A stretch of 64,000 bases of DNA from Gemmatimonas sp. Lineage in GTDB: Bacteria > Gemmatimonadota > Gemmatimonadetes > Gemmatimonadales > Gemmatimonadaceae. Positions 43,214 through 52,622 of this stretch are shown here, piece by piece (the first letter of the stretch is position 1; every line of letters starts with the position of its first letter). A model generated the notes under the pieces. It saw only the letters and a list, made by a program, of their open reading frames with translations, was not told the DNA's origin and searched no databases. The position numbers and the translations under genes are program-made. The stretch spans positions 1-64,000 of the forward strand of contig JAABRT010000008.1 in the NCBI GenBank assembly GCA_011390805.1, in the 5' to 3' direction.

Positions 43214-43250
43214 GCCCGGATCGTGCATCGCACGGTCCGGGCATTTTGTT
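43214..43250 (+). terminator. Terminator after tRNA-Asn
   Basis: Stem GCCCGGATCGTGC with GCACGGTCCGGGC (one mismatch), 3-base loop, followed by ATTTTGTTT. Confidence 0.9.
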
Positions 43251-43262
43251 TAGCCCAACATG

Positions 43263-43291
43263 CTGACATTGGCGCTGCACCGCCGTAACTT
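43263..43291 (+). promoter_or_regulatory. Promoter of pepA
   Basis: CTGACA, 17-base spacer, TAACTT. The predicted start near 43298 leaves a leader of about 73 bases before ATG 43371. Confidence 0.55.
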
Positions 43292-43370
43292 TCGAGGCTA
43301 CATGTTTCGCAGCGCACCCGGTTGTCGGATGGTGTGCGCCCACGCCTGACCATCCCCAAGATCCCACACG

Positions 43371-44861
43371 ATGCTCTCACTGCACGTCAGTCACGCTTCG
43401 GTTACTGCGGTAGACACGCCGTTGCTCGCGATCTTCTTCAACGCCGCCGAATCGGGCGCGATCTCACTGCCGGCCACTTTGCAGTCGCTCGACGAATCAC
43501 TGCACGGCGCGATCGCACGCACACTGGCGCGACGGGACTTCCGTGGTCAGCGTGATGAGACGTTTACGCTTGTCGGGACTGAACGCGGCGTGGAGCGCGT
43601 GATGCTGGTGGGGTTGGGCAAGGCGCCGGCCGCACGCGCCGCGTATCGACGCGCCGGATCGGTGGCCGCGCGCGCAGCGGCCAAGTTGGGGGCGGGTGCG
43701 ATGCACGTGCTCGCCAACGAGGCGTCGCCGGAGCAGATCGAAGGTGTGGTGGCGGGAATTGCCCTCGGTGCGTGGACCTACACCGACCTGCGCACGCCGG
43801 CCCCTGAAACCGAGCGTCGTGCTCCGCTGGAGAGCGCCACGATCATTGTCTCCGACAGCGACGAAGCCCGCGATGCCTTTGCACTCGGCGATGCGTTGGC
43901 TGCGGGGCAGGCGGTGGCGCGCCGTTTGGGCATGATGCCAAGCAACGTCTGTACCCCCGATACCTTTGTGGAAACAGCCAACGGTATTGCGGCGCGACAG
44001 GGAAATGTTGCGGTCACTGTGATGGGGCGCGACGACATGGAGCGCGAAGGAATGGGCGCATTTCTGTGCATCGCCCAGGCCACACCGCAGGAGCCGAGAC
44101 TGGTGGTCATGGAATACCGTGGCGCCGGCGACGATGATGCGCCGGTGGTGCTCGTAGGCAAGGGATTGTGCTTTGATACGGGCGGCATTTCCATGAAGCC
44201 CGCTCCCGATATGGAGTGGATGAAGTACGACATGTCAGGAGCCGGCGGCGTGATGGGCGCCATGGAAGCCATCTCACGGCTCAAGCCCAAAGTCAACGTG
44301 ATCGGTGTGATCGGCTCCACCACCAACATGGTGTCGGGCACGGCAGTCAAGCCGGGTGATGTGGTCACGGCGTCCAACGGCAAGACCATCGAGGTTATCA
44401 ATACCGACGCCGAAGGGCGCATGGTGTTGGCCGACTTGCTGGTGTTTGTGAAGCGCTTCAAGCCAGCGGTCGTGCTCGACGCTGCCACGCTCACCGGTGC
44501 GATCGTGTTCGCGCTCGGTCACAATGCCGTTGGTTTGTTCGGACCGGACCGCGACGTGGTGGAAGAAGTCCGCGCGGCCGGCGAGCGGTGCGGGGAACCC
44601 GGATGGCAACTTCCGGTATGGGACGAGTACCGCGAGCAGATCAAGTCGGATGTCGCCGACCTGCGCAACACAGGCGGTCGTCCGGCCGGCTCCATTACCG
44701 CGGCGCTGTTCCTCCAGGAGTTCGTTGATGGGTATCCGTGGGTGCACCTCGATGTTGCCGGTACTGCATATTCGCAATCAGATCTCGGCTGGTTGCCCAA
44801 AGGACCAACCGGCACGCCGGTCGGCACGTTCGTGGAGTTTGTGCGCGGGCGCGCGCGCTGA
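43371..44861 (+). CDS. pepA: Leucyl aminopeptidase (M17)
   Basis: 496 residues. Cytosolic zinc aminopeptidase that removes N-terminal residues during peptide turnover. The C-terminal catalytic domain shows VGKGLCFDTGGISMKP (metal/catalytic Lys) and the signature NTDAEGRMVLADLL with the metal-binding Asp and Glu and catalytic Arg. The N-terminal domain is the M17 type. First gene of the long plus-strand run behind its own promoter. Confidence 0.96.
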   Translation: MLSLHVSHASVTAVDTPLLAIFFNAAESGAISLPATLQSLDESLHGAIARTLARRDFRGQRDETFTLVGTERGVERVMLVGLGKAPAARAAYRRAGSVAARAAAKLGAGAMHVLANEASPEQIEGVVAGIALGAWTYTDLRTPAPETERRAPLESATIIVSDSDEARDAFALGDALAAGQAVARRLGMMPSNVCTPDTFVETANGIAARQGNVAVTVMGRDDMEREGMGAFLCIAQATPQEPRLVVMEYRGAGDDDAPVVLVGKGLCFDTGGISMKPAPDMEWMKYDMSGAGGVMGAMEAISRLKPKVNVIGVIGSTTNMVSGTAVKPGDVVTASNGKTIEVINTDAEGRMVLADLLVFVKRFKPAVVLDAATLTGAIVFALGHNAVGLFGPDRDVVEEVRAAGERCGEPGWQLPVWDEYREQIKSDVADLRNTGGRPAGSITAALFLQEFVDGYPWVHLDVAGTAYSQSDLGWLPKGPTGTPVGTFVEFVRGRAR

Positions 44862-44882
44862 GTGCATGACATCCCACGCGTG

Positions 44883-46868
44883 ATGCCTCTTCTCAAACGC
44901 ATCACGTGGCTGGTGCTGCTGTGTGTGGGTGTGACCATTGGCGTCGCACCCCGCAGTTTGCGCGCGCAGGTGGACACCGTGCGGACCGATACGTTGCGCA
45001 CCGACTCGCTGCGCACGGTGCTCGATTCAGCGGCGCTCGATTCGCTGCGCGCCGACTCGATCCTGTTCGAGCGCACGCGACAGGCTGCCTTGCGCGCGGC
45101 CGACACCATCAAGGCGCCCATCACAACGTTCGTCCCCCCCCCGACCGCAGAAACGTTTGGTCGGCGCCGGTGGTCGCGCGATGAGATCATGCAAACCGGG
45201 GCCATGAATCTGGCGGATCTGCTCGATCACGTACCGGGCGTCACGACGTATCGTACCGCGTGGTTTCCGGGTGTTCACACGGCCGCCTTCAACGGCGACT
45301 TCAGGCGCGTGCGCGTGTTCATGGACGGCGTGGAGATGGATGCGCCCGCGGTGGGAAACAACGGTGTGCTTGATCTGGTGGAAATCTCTCTGGCTGCGCT
45401 GGATGAAGTGGTTGTGGAGCGCAGCGCCGGAGAGGTTCGCGTGTGGCTCACGACATGGACCGTGAGAAGTACCACGCCGTACTCGCGCACTGACGTGTAC
45501 ACGGGAGACCTGAATACCAACGGCTTTCGCGGGCTCTTCGGTCGGCGGTTTGCCAACGGGGCGCTCTTCCAGTTCACCCTCGATCAGGGTGAAACGGCGC
45601 GTGAACGCGGTGCCGGTTTTGGCGGTGTGACGCAGCGTGGCGAATCGGGCGACGGCAACGTACGCCTGATTACGGCGCGCACAGGTTGGGCACGTGGGGC
45701 GTTCAGTGTGGACGGATACATTGCCAACAGCAGTCGCACCCGTGACCCGCAGGAGGCGCGCCAGGAAGCGTTCAATATTCCGGGCTACGATGGCTCCCGT
45801 ACTGACCGGTATCTCCGACTGGGTTACGGCAATCCACTCAGTGGATTTTCGGCGCAGGTTGTACTCAACCGATTGTCCACTGCGCCGCGAGACGATGATG
45901 AGGGTGATGTTGCCGGTCCGGTATTGCAGCCGGTACCGGACCCAGCGCCAGGTGAAGAAGAGGAAGAGCTGCCACCGATCCCAGATTCGTCGCGGGTGAT
46001 TTCGCAGCGCTTCCTCTTCGCGGGCTACGCGCGTGACGGCGCGCGCCTTGGTGCCTTCGCACGCTGGCGCAGTTTCGACGGACAATCGGATTTTGCGCCC
46101 GGCCTCACGGCCAGTCTCGACCGCCGGTGGCTGGCGGCGTCATTGCGCGGCGAGCGGGTTGGACTGGACTCAAGCCGGCGCGTTGACGCGAATATCAGAC
46201 TCAATCTGCGACCGTGGTTTGTGCTCAGCGCGGCCCATTCCGATCTCGCACCTGACGATACGACAGGGCGCGCGGCACAACAGACCTCGCAACTGGGCGG
46301 CGCCCTGGGATGGCGCGGTCGGTGGATCAGCGCAGGATTCATACGGCAGGCCATTGAAGAAGGGCCGGGCACGGTGATCGTTCCGCAGCTGCTCACGCCC
46401 TATGACTCAACCTTCACCAGTCCGCTCTTGCCGGGACAAACAGGTACAGGGATCACCTTTGGCGCCGACATGCCACTTTATAAAGCGGTACGGCTTGAGC
46501 TGCACGGCACCCGATGGAACAACACGCTGGAATACCGCCCCACAACGCACGCCAGGGCGTCTTTCATTCTGCAGAGCGATTGGCTGAGCCGGTTCCCGAA
46601 GGGGCATTTCAGTATCAATGCCCGGTTCACGCATGAGTACCGCGGCGCGGTATCCTTTGTCGATCCGCTGGCTGCAAACCCTGCTGAGGCACGTCGCGAG
46701 ACCGAGCCGTACAACCTGGGCTCGGCGTTGCTGGAGATCCGCATTCTGCGCGCGACAATTTTTTACCAGTTCCGCAACGTGTACGGCGGGCAGTATGAAC
46801 AGGTGCCGGGCGTAACCATGCCGCCGCCGTTTCAGCTCTACGGCGTGCGCTGGGAGTGGTTCAACTAA
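44883..46868 (+). CDS. TonB-plug-containing outer-membrane protein
   Basis: About 661 residues. The start is unclear; ATG 44883 begins a signal peptide (ITWLVLLCVGVTIGVAPRSL), and GTG 44862 is the ORF-track alternative. A low-complexity stretch with repeated D-S/T-L-R units (residues ~30-60) precedes a plug domain (MNLADLLDHVPGVTTYR, RVFMDGVEMD), then a barrel ending VRWEWFN. It lacks the regulatory-like N-terminal domain of SusC and has no SusD partner. Ligand unknown. Confidence 0.8.
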   Translation: MPLLKRITWLVLLCVGVTIGVAPRSLRAQVDTVRTDTLRTDSLRTVLDSAALDSLRADSILFERTRQAALRAADTIKAPITTFVPPPTAETFGRRRWSRDEIMQTGAMNLADLLDHVPGVTTYRTAWFPGVHTAAFNGDFRRVRVFMDGVEMDAPAVGNNGVLDLVEISLAALDEVVVERSAGEVRVWLTTWTVRSTTPYSRTDVYTGDLNTNGFRGLFGRRFANGALFQFTLDQGETARERGAGFGGVTQRGESGDGNVRLITARTGWARGAFSVDGYIANSSRTRDPQEARQEAFNIPGYDGSRTDRYLRLGYGNPLSGFSAQVVLNRLSTAPRDDDEGDVAGPVLQPVPDPAPGEEEEELPPIPDSSRVISQRFLFAGYARDGARLGAFARWRSFDGQSDFAPGLTASLDRRWLAASLRGERVGLDSSRRVDANIRLNLRPWFVLSAAHSDLAPDDTTGRAAQQTSQLGGALGWRGRWISAGFIRQAIEEGPGTVIVPQLLTPYDSTFTSPLLPGQTGTGITFGADMPLYKAVRLELHGTRWNNTLEYRPTTHARASFILQSDWLSRFPKGHFSINARFTHEYRGAVSFVDPLAANPAEARRETEPYNLGSALLEIRILRATIFYQFRNVYGGQYEQVPGVTMPPPFQLYGVRWEWFN

Positions 46869-46871
46869 ACC

Positions 46872-47840
46872 ATGGGCAGCATGATGCAGAGCACATCGCA
46901 CCCCCCATCGCAGAACACGTCGCGGGATACGACGTCAAGCGAGACGCCGGGTACAGCGTCAAGCACAATTCGCAGCATGACCGGCTACGGTCAGGCTGAG
47001 GGCGCCGTGGGCGCCGTGCGTGTGCATGTCGAGGTGCGCACCGTCAATCACCGGTTCTTCTCGCCCAGCATCAAGCTGCCCACATCATTTGCCAAGTGGG
47101 AAGCCGAGGTGCGGGAGGCCATGCGGCAGCGTGTGTCGCGCGGTCATGTCACGCTCTCTACGCGTATTGAACGCGCCGCTGCTGCGTCAGCCGCAATCGA
47201 TGAGGTACGCTTCGCCGCCGTGGTCGCCGAGTTGCGTGGATTACACATCCGACACGGATTGGATGGCACGGTAGATCTCAACGCGGTGCTGCGTATGCCG
47301 GACGTGATTACCACCCCGCGCGACGATGATGACACCGGTACTGCGGCTGAACTCGTAACCGTGGTACAGGACGCCCTGGCGCGTCTCGATGCCGCCCGCG
47401 CCGACGAAGGGGCGCGTCTGGCCGCGGTGTTGCTGGCCCGCACGCAGCTCGTGGCCGACGCCGTGCAGCGCATTGCGACGCGCGCCCCTGAGCGACTGGT
47501 GGCGCAGCGTGACCGGCTGCGGGCGTCTGTTCGCGAGTTGGCCGACGGGGTCGCGGTCGACGAACAGCGATTGGCGCAGGAAATCGCCATTCAGGCTGAT
47601 AAGCTCGATATCTCGGAAGAGATCGACCGGTTTCACAGTCATCTGGCGGCGTTCCGCGCCACCATCGCCGCTTCCGATGCTGAGCCCGTGGGCAAACGGC
47701 TTGGCTTTCTGCTTCAGGAACTCCTGCGAGAAGCGAACACAACCGGCAGCAAAGCGGCCGACGCTGCTATCTTGCAGGATGTCATTGCCATCAAAGAAGA
47801 GCTTGAGCGTATCCGCGAGCAGGTCGAGAACCTAGAATGA
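46872..47840 (+). CDS. yicC: YicC-family endoribonuclease
   Basis: 322 residues. The conserved N terminus is preceded by a Ser/Thr-rich stretch of about 33 residues: IRSMTGYGQAEG, then EVRTVNHRFFSPSIKLP. The C-terminal DUF1732 part reads EPVGKRLGFLLQELLREANTTGSKA. YicC relatives have been reported as endoribonucleases acting on small RNA. It precedes gmk with ATGA overlap, the conserved yicC-gmk-rpoZ order. Confidence 0.92.
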   Translation: MGSMMQSTSHPPSQNTSRDTTSSETPGTASSTIRSMTGYGQAEGAVGAVRVHVEVRTVNHRFFSPSIKLPTSFAKWEAEVREAMRQRVSRGHVTLSTRIERAAAASAAIDEVRFAAVVAELRGLHIRHGLDGTVDLNAVLRMPDVITTPRDDDDTGTAAELVTVVQDALARLDAARADEGARLAAVLLARTQLVADAVQRIATRAPERLVAQRDRLRASVRELADGVAVDEQRLAQEIAIQADKLDISEEIDRFHSHLAAFRATIAASDAEPVGKRLGFLLQELLREANTTGSKAADAAILQDVIAIKEELERIREQVENLE

Positions 47841-48508
47841 GGCCATTTCCGGTCATTCTGTCCGCACCGTCGGGCGCGGGCAAAACGACAATCGCGCGAA
47901 AGCTGCTGGAGCGCCGAGCCGATTTGGGTTATTCTGTCTCTTGTACCACGCGCAACCCGCGTCCCGGTGAGCTGCACGAGCGGGACTACCACTTCATGTC
48001 ACACGCCGAGTTTGTGGCCGACCGTGATGCTGGAGCGTTTGCGGAGTGGGCCGAAGTACATGGCAATCTGTACGGGACGCTGCGCCGGGAGGTGGAGCGG
48101 GTGCTCTCGACAGGTAGACATTGTTTGATGGACATCGATGTGCAGGGCGCTCGGCAGTTTGCCGAGGCCTTTCCGGAAACGGTACTGATTTTCATCTTGC
48201 CGCCGTCCGGGGAGGTATTGTTGCAGCGTCTCAACGGACGCGGCAGCGAAGATCCTGAACGATTGCTCACGCGACTCAAAAACGCGCGGGCTGAGATTTC
48301 AGAAGTAGCGCGGTATCATTACGTCGTGGTCAACGACGATCTGGAGTTGGCGATTGAACGGGTGGGTGCAGTGATCGATGCGGAGAGTGTCCGCCACGAT
48401 CGTGTGCATTCGCTTGATGCACAGGTTGGCGCGCTCATCGCGCAGCTTGAACAGGAAATTCACGGTATTCAACGAGGCGATAGCCATGCAGGTGTTCACA
48501 CCGGATGA
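47837..48508 (+). CDS. gmk: Guanylate kinase
   Basis: 223 residues. Phosphorylates GMP to GDP. P-loop SAPSGAGKTTI, GMP-binding region SCTTRNPRPGELHERDYHF and DIDVQGARQ are clear. The C-terminal tail (HGIQRGDSHAGVHTG) is non-conserved and encodes the overlap with rpoZ. Essential nucleotide metabolism, also relevant to (p)ppGpp control. Confidence 0.97.
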   Translation: MRPFPVILSAPSGAGKTTIARKLLERRADLGYSVSCTTRNPRPGELHERDYHFMSHAEFVADRDAGAFAEWAEVHGNLYGTLRREVERVLSTGRHCLMDIDVQGARQFAEAFPETVLIFILPPSGEVLLQRLNGRGSEDPERLLTRLKNARAEISEVARYHYVVVNDDLELAIERVGAVIDAESVRHDRVHSLDAQVGALIAQLEQEIHGIQRGDSHAGVHTG

Positions 48509-48695
48509 AGTGTCCCGGAACGCAGCAAACAAGTACCTGAGCGTACTGATTGCCGCCAAGTTCGCCCGCGTACTCAACGAGTTCCCGCGCGAGCGTACAT
48601 CCAAGGAAAAGAAGCTCACCACGCGTGCCCTCGAAGAGCTCGCCGACGGAACGATTGAGTATCGTGTCATGCCGAGGAAGCGCGCCGGCGGCTGA
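48486..48695 (+). CDS. rpoZ: RNA polymerase omega subunit
   Basis: 69 residues, inside the ORF-track entry 48378-48695. ATG 48486 begins MQVFTPDEVSRNAANKYLSV, followed by the omega helix pattern AAKFARVLNEFP and TTRALEELADGTI. Stabilises the beta-prime subunit. Starts 23 bases before the gmk stop in another frame, so it is translated by re-initiation or its own site. Confidence 0.93.
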   Translation: MQVFTPDEVSRNAANKYLSVLIAAKFARVLNEFPRERTSKEKKLTTRALEELADGTIEYRVMPRKRAGG

Positions 48696-48715
48696 TCGGC
48701 GTTGCTGTTCGTTGC

Positions 48716-48754
48716 GCGCGCCGCGTTTCGGTTTGATACCGGAACGCGGCGCGC
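48716..48754 (+). terminator. Strong hairpin between rpoZ and coaBC
   Basis: 12 perfect pairs GCGCGCCGCGTT/AACGCGGCGCGC extended by one wobble and three further pairs, loop TTTGATA. No T-tract follows, so it may be an RNA-processing or stability element or a Rho-type site. It supports placing the coaBC start downstream. Confidence 0.5.
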
Positions 48755-48785
48755 TGTCCTTCCGCCCATCCTGTTCCGTCCTTCC

Positions 48786-49997
48786 GTGCGTCCTTTCGAT
48801 CAACAGCGCATTCTGCTTGGTGTGACCGGCGGCATCGCCGCGTACAAATCGGCGTGGCTCGCCCGGCTGCTCACGCAGGCTGGTGCGCTGGTGGATGTGG
48901 TGCTCACGCGCAGCGCGACGGAGTTCATTGGTGCGATCACCTTTGAAGCGCTCACTGGTCGTCCGGTACATACGGAGCTCATCGCACCGGGACACGCCCT
49001 TGATCACATCAAACTTGCGCGCGCAGCCGATGTTGTGATCGTTGCACCAACCACTGCCGACTTTCTGGCGCGCGCCGTGCACGGACACGCTGATGATCTG
49101 CTCACTGCTTGTCTGCTTGCCACCACCGCACCGGTGTTGCTGGTGCCCGCGATGAACGATCACATGTGGAGCAATGCTGCCGTCTTGCGCAATGTGGACC
49201 TGGCCCGGGAACTCGGTCTGCATGTGCTCAACCCGGATACGGGTCCGCTCGCCGCAGGCGAGGGGAGCGGACCGGGGCGCATGCCCGAGCCTGAGACGCT
49301 CGTAGACCACGTGGCGAAGTTGCTCATCTCCCGCGACAATGCTGCGTGGAGGGGACGCCGTGTTGTGGTGACCGCCGGACCAACGCGCGAAGCGATTGAT
49401 CCGGTGCGTTTTTTGTCGAACAGATCTTCAGGGCGCATGGGCGTGGAGATTGCGGCTGCAGCATGGCGTCGTGGTGCCGACGTGACGCTCATTGCCGGTC
49501 CACTCGAAGTACCGCTGCCAACGGGTGTGCGGGTTGTGCCCATTGAAACGACCGCGGAAATGGCCGACGCCGTGCGCGACGCGTTGCCCGGCGCTGAGCT
49601 GTTGGTCATGGCGGCCGCACCCGCCGACTTCTCTTTTGCCAATGTGGCTGATCGCAAGCTCAAGAAACGCGATCGACCCGACAGTTTTGCGTTGACGCCA
49701 ACCGACGACATCCTCACGAGCACGCGCGCCAATCGTGCACCCAATGCGGTGATTATCGGCTTCGCGCTGGAGACACATGATCTGCTCAACGAAGGCCGCC
49801 GCAAGCTGGAAGACAAAGGGCTCGACATGATTGTGGTAAACGACGCCACGGAACCGGGAGCCGGTTTTGCGACAGAAACCAATCGCGTCACATTGATTGA
49901 TCGTGATGGCGGTACGGAAGATCTGGCACTCATGTCCAAGCGCGACGTCGCCGACATTCTGCTTGACCGGGCGGAGGCACGTCTCGTTGGACGCTAA
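48786..49997 (+). CDS. coaBC: Bifunctional CoaBC (phosphopantothenoylcysteine synthetase/decarboxylase)
   Basis: About 403 residues from GTG 48786 (the ORF-track start at 48702 would include the hairpin). The N-terminal flavin-dependent decarboxylase part shows [17 protein letters not shown] and [10 protein letters not shown]. The C-terminal CTP-dependent synthetase part shows [22 protein letters not shown] and [19 protein letters not shown]. Two steps of coenzyme A synthesis. Overlaps the next gene by 11 bases. Confidence 0.94.
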   Translation: MRPFDQQRILLGVTGGIAAYKSAWLARLLTQAGALVDVVLTRSATEFIGAITFEALTGRPVHTELIAPGHALDHIKLARAADVVIVAPTTADFLARAVHGHADDLLTACLLATTAPVLLVPAMNDHMWSNAAVLRNVDLARELGLHVLNPDTGPLAAGEGSGPGRMPEPETLVDHVAKLLISRDNAAWRGRRVVVTAGPTREAIDPVRFLSNRSSGRMGVEIAAAAWRRGADVTLIAGPLEVPLPTGVRVVPIETTAEMADAVRDALPGAELLVMAAAPADFSFANVADRKLKKRDRPDSFALTPTDDILTSTRANRAPNAVIIGFALETHDLLNEGRRKLEDKGLDMIVVNDATEPGAGFATETNRVTLIDRDGGTEDLALMSKRDVADILLDRAEARLVGR

Positions 49998-51129
49998 GGA
50001 GCGCCTGCGCCTGTATCTTGAACAACGCCGCGAACTCGGCGAAGAAGATCTGGTGCTCGATCAACTGCCGGTTGATGACGTGCTGTCGATTCTGGGTGTG
50101 GCGAAAGGAACAGCAAAGTTGAAGAGCAAGCCGCGAGCGCAAACCGCGGAGCCTTCTCCTGAAGCACCTACCGCTTCAGCATCTGCTCACGATGCTGGTG
50201 CGACAGACAGCACACCAGTTGCGCCACCGCCACCACCTGCGCCGCGCTTTGATCCCAACGCACCTGTGTCGGCTGACTGGCGCGCGACGTTGCGTGGACT
50301 TGATGCAGCGAGTGGGGAGGCAGGCGTCGGCGAGTCAGCGCAGAAGTCACAGGCAGACGTCAAAACGAATACCCCTACGAGCAAAGAAGCGGCCGACGCA
50401 ACAACAGGTCCCGCGACTCCGGCCGCCAGCAGCGCACCCGATCTCGGCCTCGCGCCAGTCGGTCCGATGCCAGACTGGCTCACGGCACTCGCGTTGCCGG
50501 CTGGCATTTCCGTTGGCAACGCTCGTGACAGCGCAGGCCGCGATGCAACGACTGACGCGGCAACGGCGCTGCAACAGATCGAACGGGCAATCGCCACATG
50601 CACCGCCTGCAGTCTGCATACGACAGCCACACAACCGGTTCCGGGTGAAGGCAATCCGAACGCCGACTTTGTCTGTGTTGGAGAAGCACCCGGACAGAAT
50701 GAAGACGAATCCGGCAGGCCCTTTGTCGGCCCCGCCGGACAGCTGCTCAACAAAATTCTCGGCGCCATCGAGCTCAAACGCGACGATGTGTTCATTTGCA
50801 ACGTGCTCAAGCACCGTCCGCCCGGTAATCGCAATCCGCTGCCCGATGAAGTGCACGCCTGTCGCCCGTATCTTGAACAGCAGTTGTCGGTGCTCAAGCC
50901 GCGGGTGATTCTGGCGTTGGGTACATTTGCAGCGCAGACTCTGCTCAATACCAAACAATCGCTCGGTGCGTTGCGCGGGCAGGTGCACATGTACTTCGGC
51001 GTGCCGCTCATTGTGACGTACCACCCGGCGGCGCTGTTGCGTAACGAGGCGTGGAAACGCCCCACGTGGCAGGACGTGCAGTTGGCGCAACGCATTCTTG
51101 ACGCATCGCGCGTCGCCAATCCATCATGA
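49987..51129 (+). CDS. Uracil-DNA glycosylase, family 4/5 (Fe-S)
   Basis: About 380 residues from TTG 49987, which has GGAGG nine bases upstream; no ATG fits. A short conserved N-terminal part (ERLRLYLEQRRELGEEDLVL) is followed by a ~150-residue Ala/Pro/Thr-rich linker. The glycosylase domain follows: CTACSLHTTATQPVPGEG, GEAPGQNEDESGRPFVGPAGQ and VTYHPAALLRNE, with the Fe-S cysteines. Removes uracil from DNA. Located before dnaB with ATGA overlap. Confidence 0.88.
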   Translation: MDAKERLRLYLEQRRELGEEDLVLDQLPVDDVLSILGVAKGTAKLKSKPRAQTAEPSPEAPTASASAHDAGATDSTPVAPPPPPAPRFDPNAPVSADWRATLRGLDAASGEAGVGESAQKSQADVKTNTPTSKEAADATTGPATPAASSAPDLGLAPVGPMPDWLTALALPAGISVGNARDSAGRDATTDAATALQQIERAIATCTACSLHTTATQPVPGEGNPNADFVCVGEAPGQNEDESGRPFVGPAGQLLNKILGAIELKRDDVFICNVLKHRPPGNRNPLPDEVHACRPYLEQQLSVLKPRVILALGTFAAQTLLNTKQSLGALRGQVHMYFGVPLIVTYHPAALLRNEAWKRPTWQDVQLAQRILDASRVANPS

Positions 51130-52616
51130 CTTCCTTACCGGTTCCAATGAGCTCCCCGACTCCGCCCGCGCGCGATCCCTACAAGGATCGCCGGCCACCG
51201 TGGTCGGAAGACGCCGAACGCGCTGTACTTGGCGCCATGTTGCTCGACAGCGACGCCGTCATGCGCGCGGCCGAACATGTTGACGATTCCATGTTCTATC
51301 GCGAAGGACATCGTCGTGTCTTTCGCGCTGCCATGACGCTCACTGAGCGCGGCGCTGTTGTTGACACGCTCACACTGGCCGATGAACTCGAGCGTCGCGG
51401 AGAACTCGAGCAGAGCGGTGGACGTGAATATCTGTCGTTCCTGGTGGATGCCGTTCCCACGGTAGCCAACGTGGAGTTTCACGCGCGCATCGTGCGCGAA
51501 AAGGCCACGCTGCGCAGGCTTATTGAAACGTCCACCGAAATCGTGCAGGAAGCGTTCGAAGGACGTCAGCCGGCGCACGATCTGCTGGACCTGGCCGAAC
51601 AGCGAATCTTCGCGCTTGGCCAAACGCGCGACAAAGCCGGATTCTCGCGCATCAAAGAGCTGCTGTGGCCGGCCATGGAAAAGCTCGAGGCGCTGGCTCA
51701 GCGGGAAAGTGCAATTACCGGCGTGCCGTCGGGGTTTGTCGAGCTGGATCACATGCTGTCAGGCTTCCAGCCGGCCGACCTGATCATCGTTGCGGCGCGT
51801 CCGTCGATGGGCAAAACCGCCTTCGTGCTCAACATCGCGCAACACGCTGCTATCACGAGCAAAAAATCGGTTGCGTTCTTTTCGCTCGAAATGAGTAAAG
51901 AGTCATTGGTGCAGCGACTGCTGGCCAGCGAAGCACTCATCGATGCACAGGCGCTGCGAAAGGGTGGCCGTGCACTTGATGAGGCCATGCCTCGTCTGGC
52001 GGCAGCCACGGGCATCCTCAGCCACGCGCCCATCTACATCGACGACACGCCCGGTTTGGGCATGATGGAGATGCGATCCAAGGCGCGCCGGCTGAAGGCC
52101 GAAAGCAACCTTGACCTGATTATCGTTGACTACTTGCAGCTCATGTCCGGACCGGCGGGCTCTGAAAACCGCCAGCAGGAAGTGTCGCAGATTTCGCGTG
52201 GCCTCAAGGCGCTCGCCAAGGAACTGGGCGTGCCCGTTATTGCGCTGTCGCAGCTGTCGCGTGCACCCGAACAGCGTACGGGAGATGACAAAGGTCGCCC
52301 CTTGCTGTCCGACCTGCGCGAATCGGGAGCGATTGAGCAGGACGCCGATGTCATCATGTTCATCTTCCGGCAGGAGGTGTACGCCGAACGTGATGAGACA
52401 GGGCGTCTCAAGGATCCCAGTCTGGAAGGCAAGGCCGAGATCATTATCGGTAAACAGCGTAACGGCCCCATTGGCAGTGCCCGTCTGTATTTCCACAAGC
52501 AGTACACGCGCTTTGACAACTACAGCGCGCGTCAGGAGCCGTCCGGTCCGCCGCTGGGAGGCGGTTACGGCAGTGGCCCGCGTCTCGTTACGGGCGGCAA
52601 TGAACCGCCGTACTAG
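51126..52616 (+). CDS. dnaB: Replicative DNA helicase DnaB
   Basis: 496 residues. The N-terminal helical domain (WSEDAERAVLGAMLLDSDAV) and RecA-like C-terminal domain with Walker A ARPSMGKTAF, FFSLEMSKESL and Walker B LIIVDYLQLM are intact; no intein. The C terminus is Gly-rich. Unwinds the replication fork as a hexamer. Confidence 0.97.
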   Translation: MTSLPVPMSSPTPPARDPYKDRRPPWSEDAERAVLGAMLLDSDAVMRAAEHVDDSMFYREGHRRVFRAAMTLTERGAVVDTLTLADELERRGELEQSGGREYLSFLVDAVPTVANVEFHARIVREKATLRRLIETSTEIVQEAFEGRQPAHDLLDLAEQRIFALGQTRDKAGFSRIKELLWPAMEKLEALAQRESAITGVPSGFVELDHMLSGFQPADLIIVAARPSMGKTAFVLNIAQHAAITSKKSVAFFSLEMSKESLVQRLLASEALIDAQALRKGGRALDEAMPRLAAATGILSHAPIYIDDTPGLGMMEMRSKARRLKAESNLDLIIVDYLQLMSGPAGSENRQQEVSQISRGLKALAKELGVPVIALSQLSRAPEQRTGDDKGRPLLSDLRESGAIEQDADVIMFIFRQEVYAERDETGRLKDPSLEGKAEIIIGKQRNGPIGSARLYFHKQYTRFDNYSARQEPSGPPLGGGYGSGPRLVTGGNEPPY

Positions 52617-52622
52617 GCAGTG

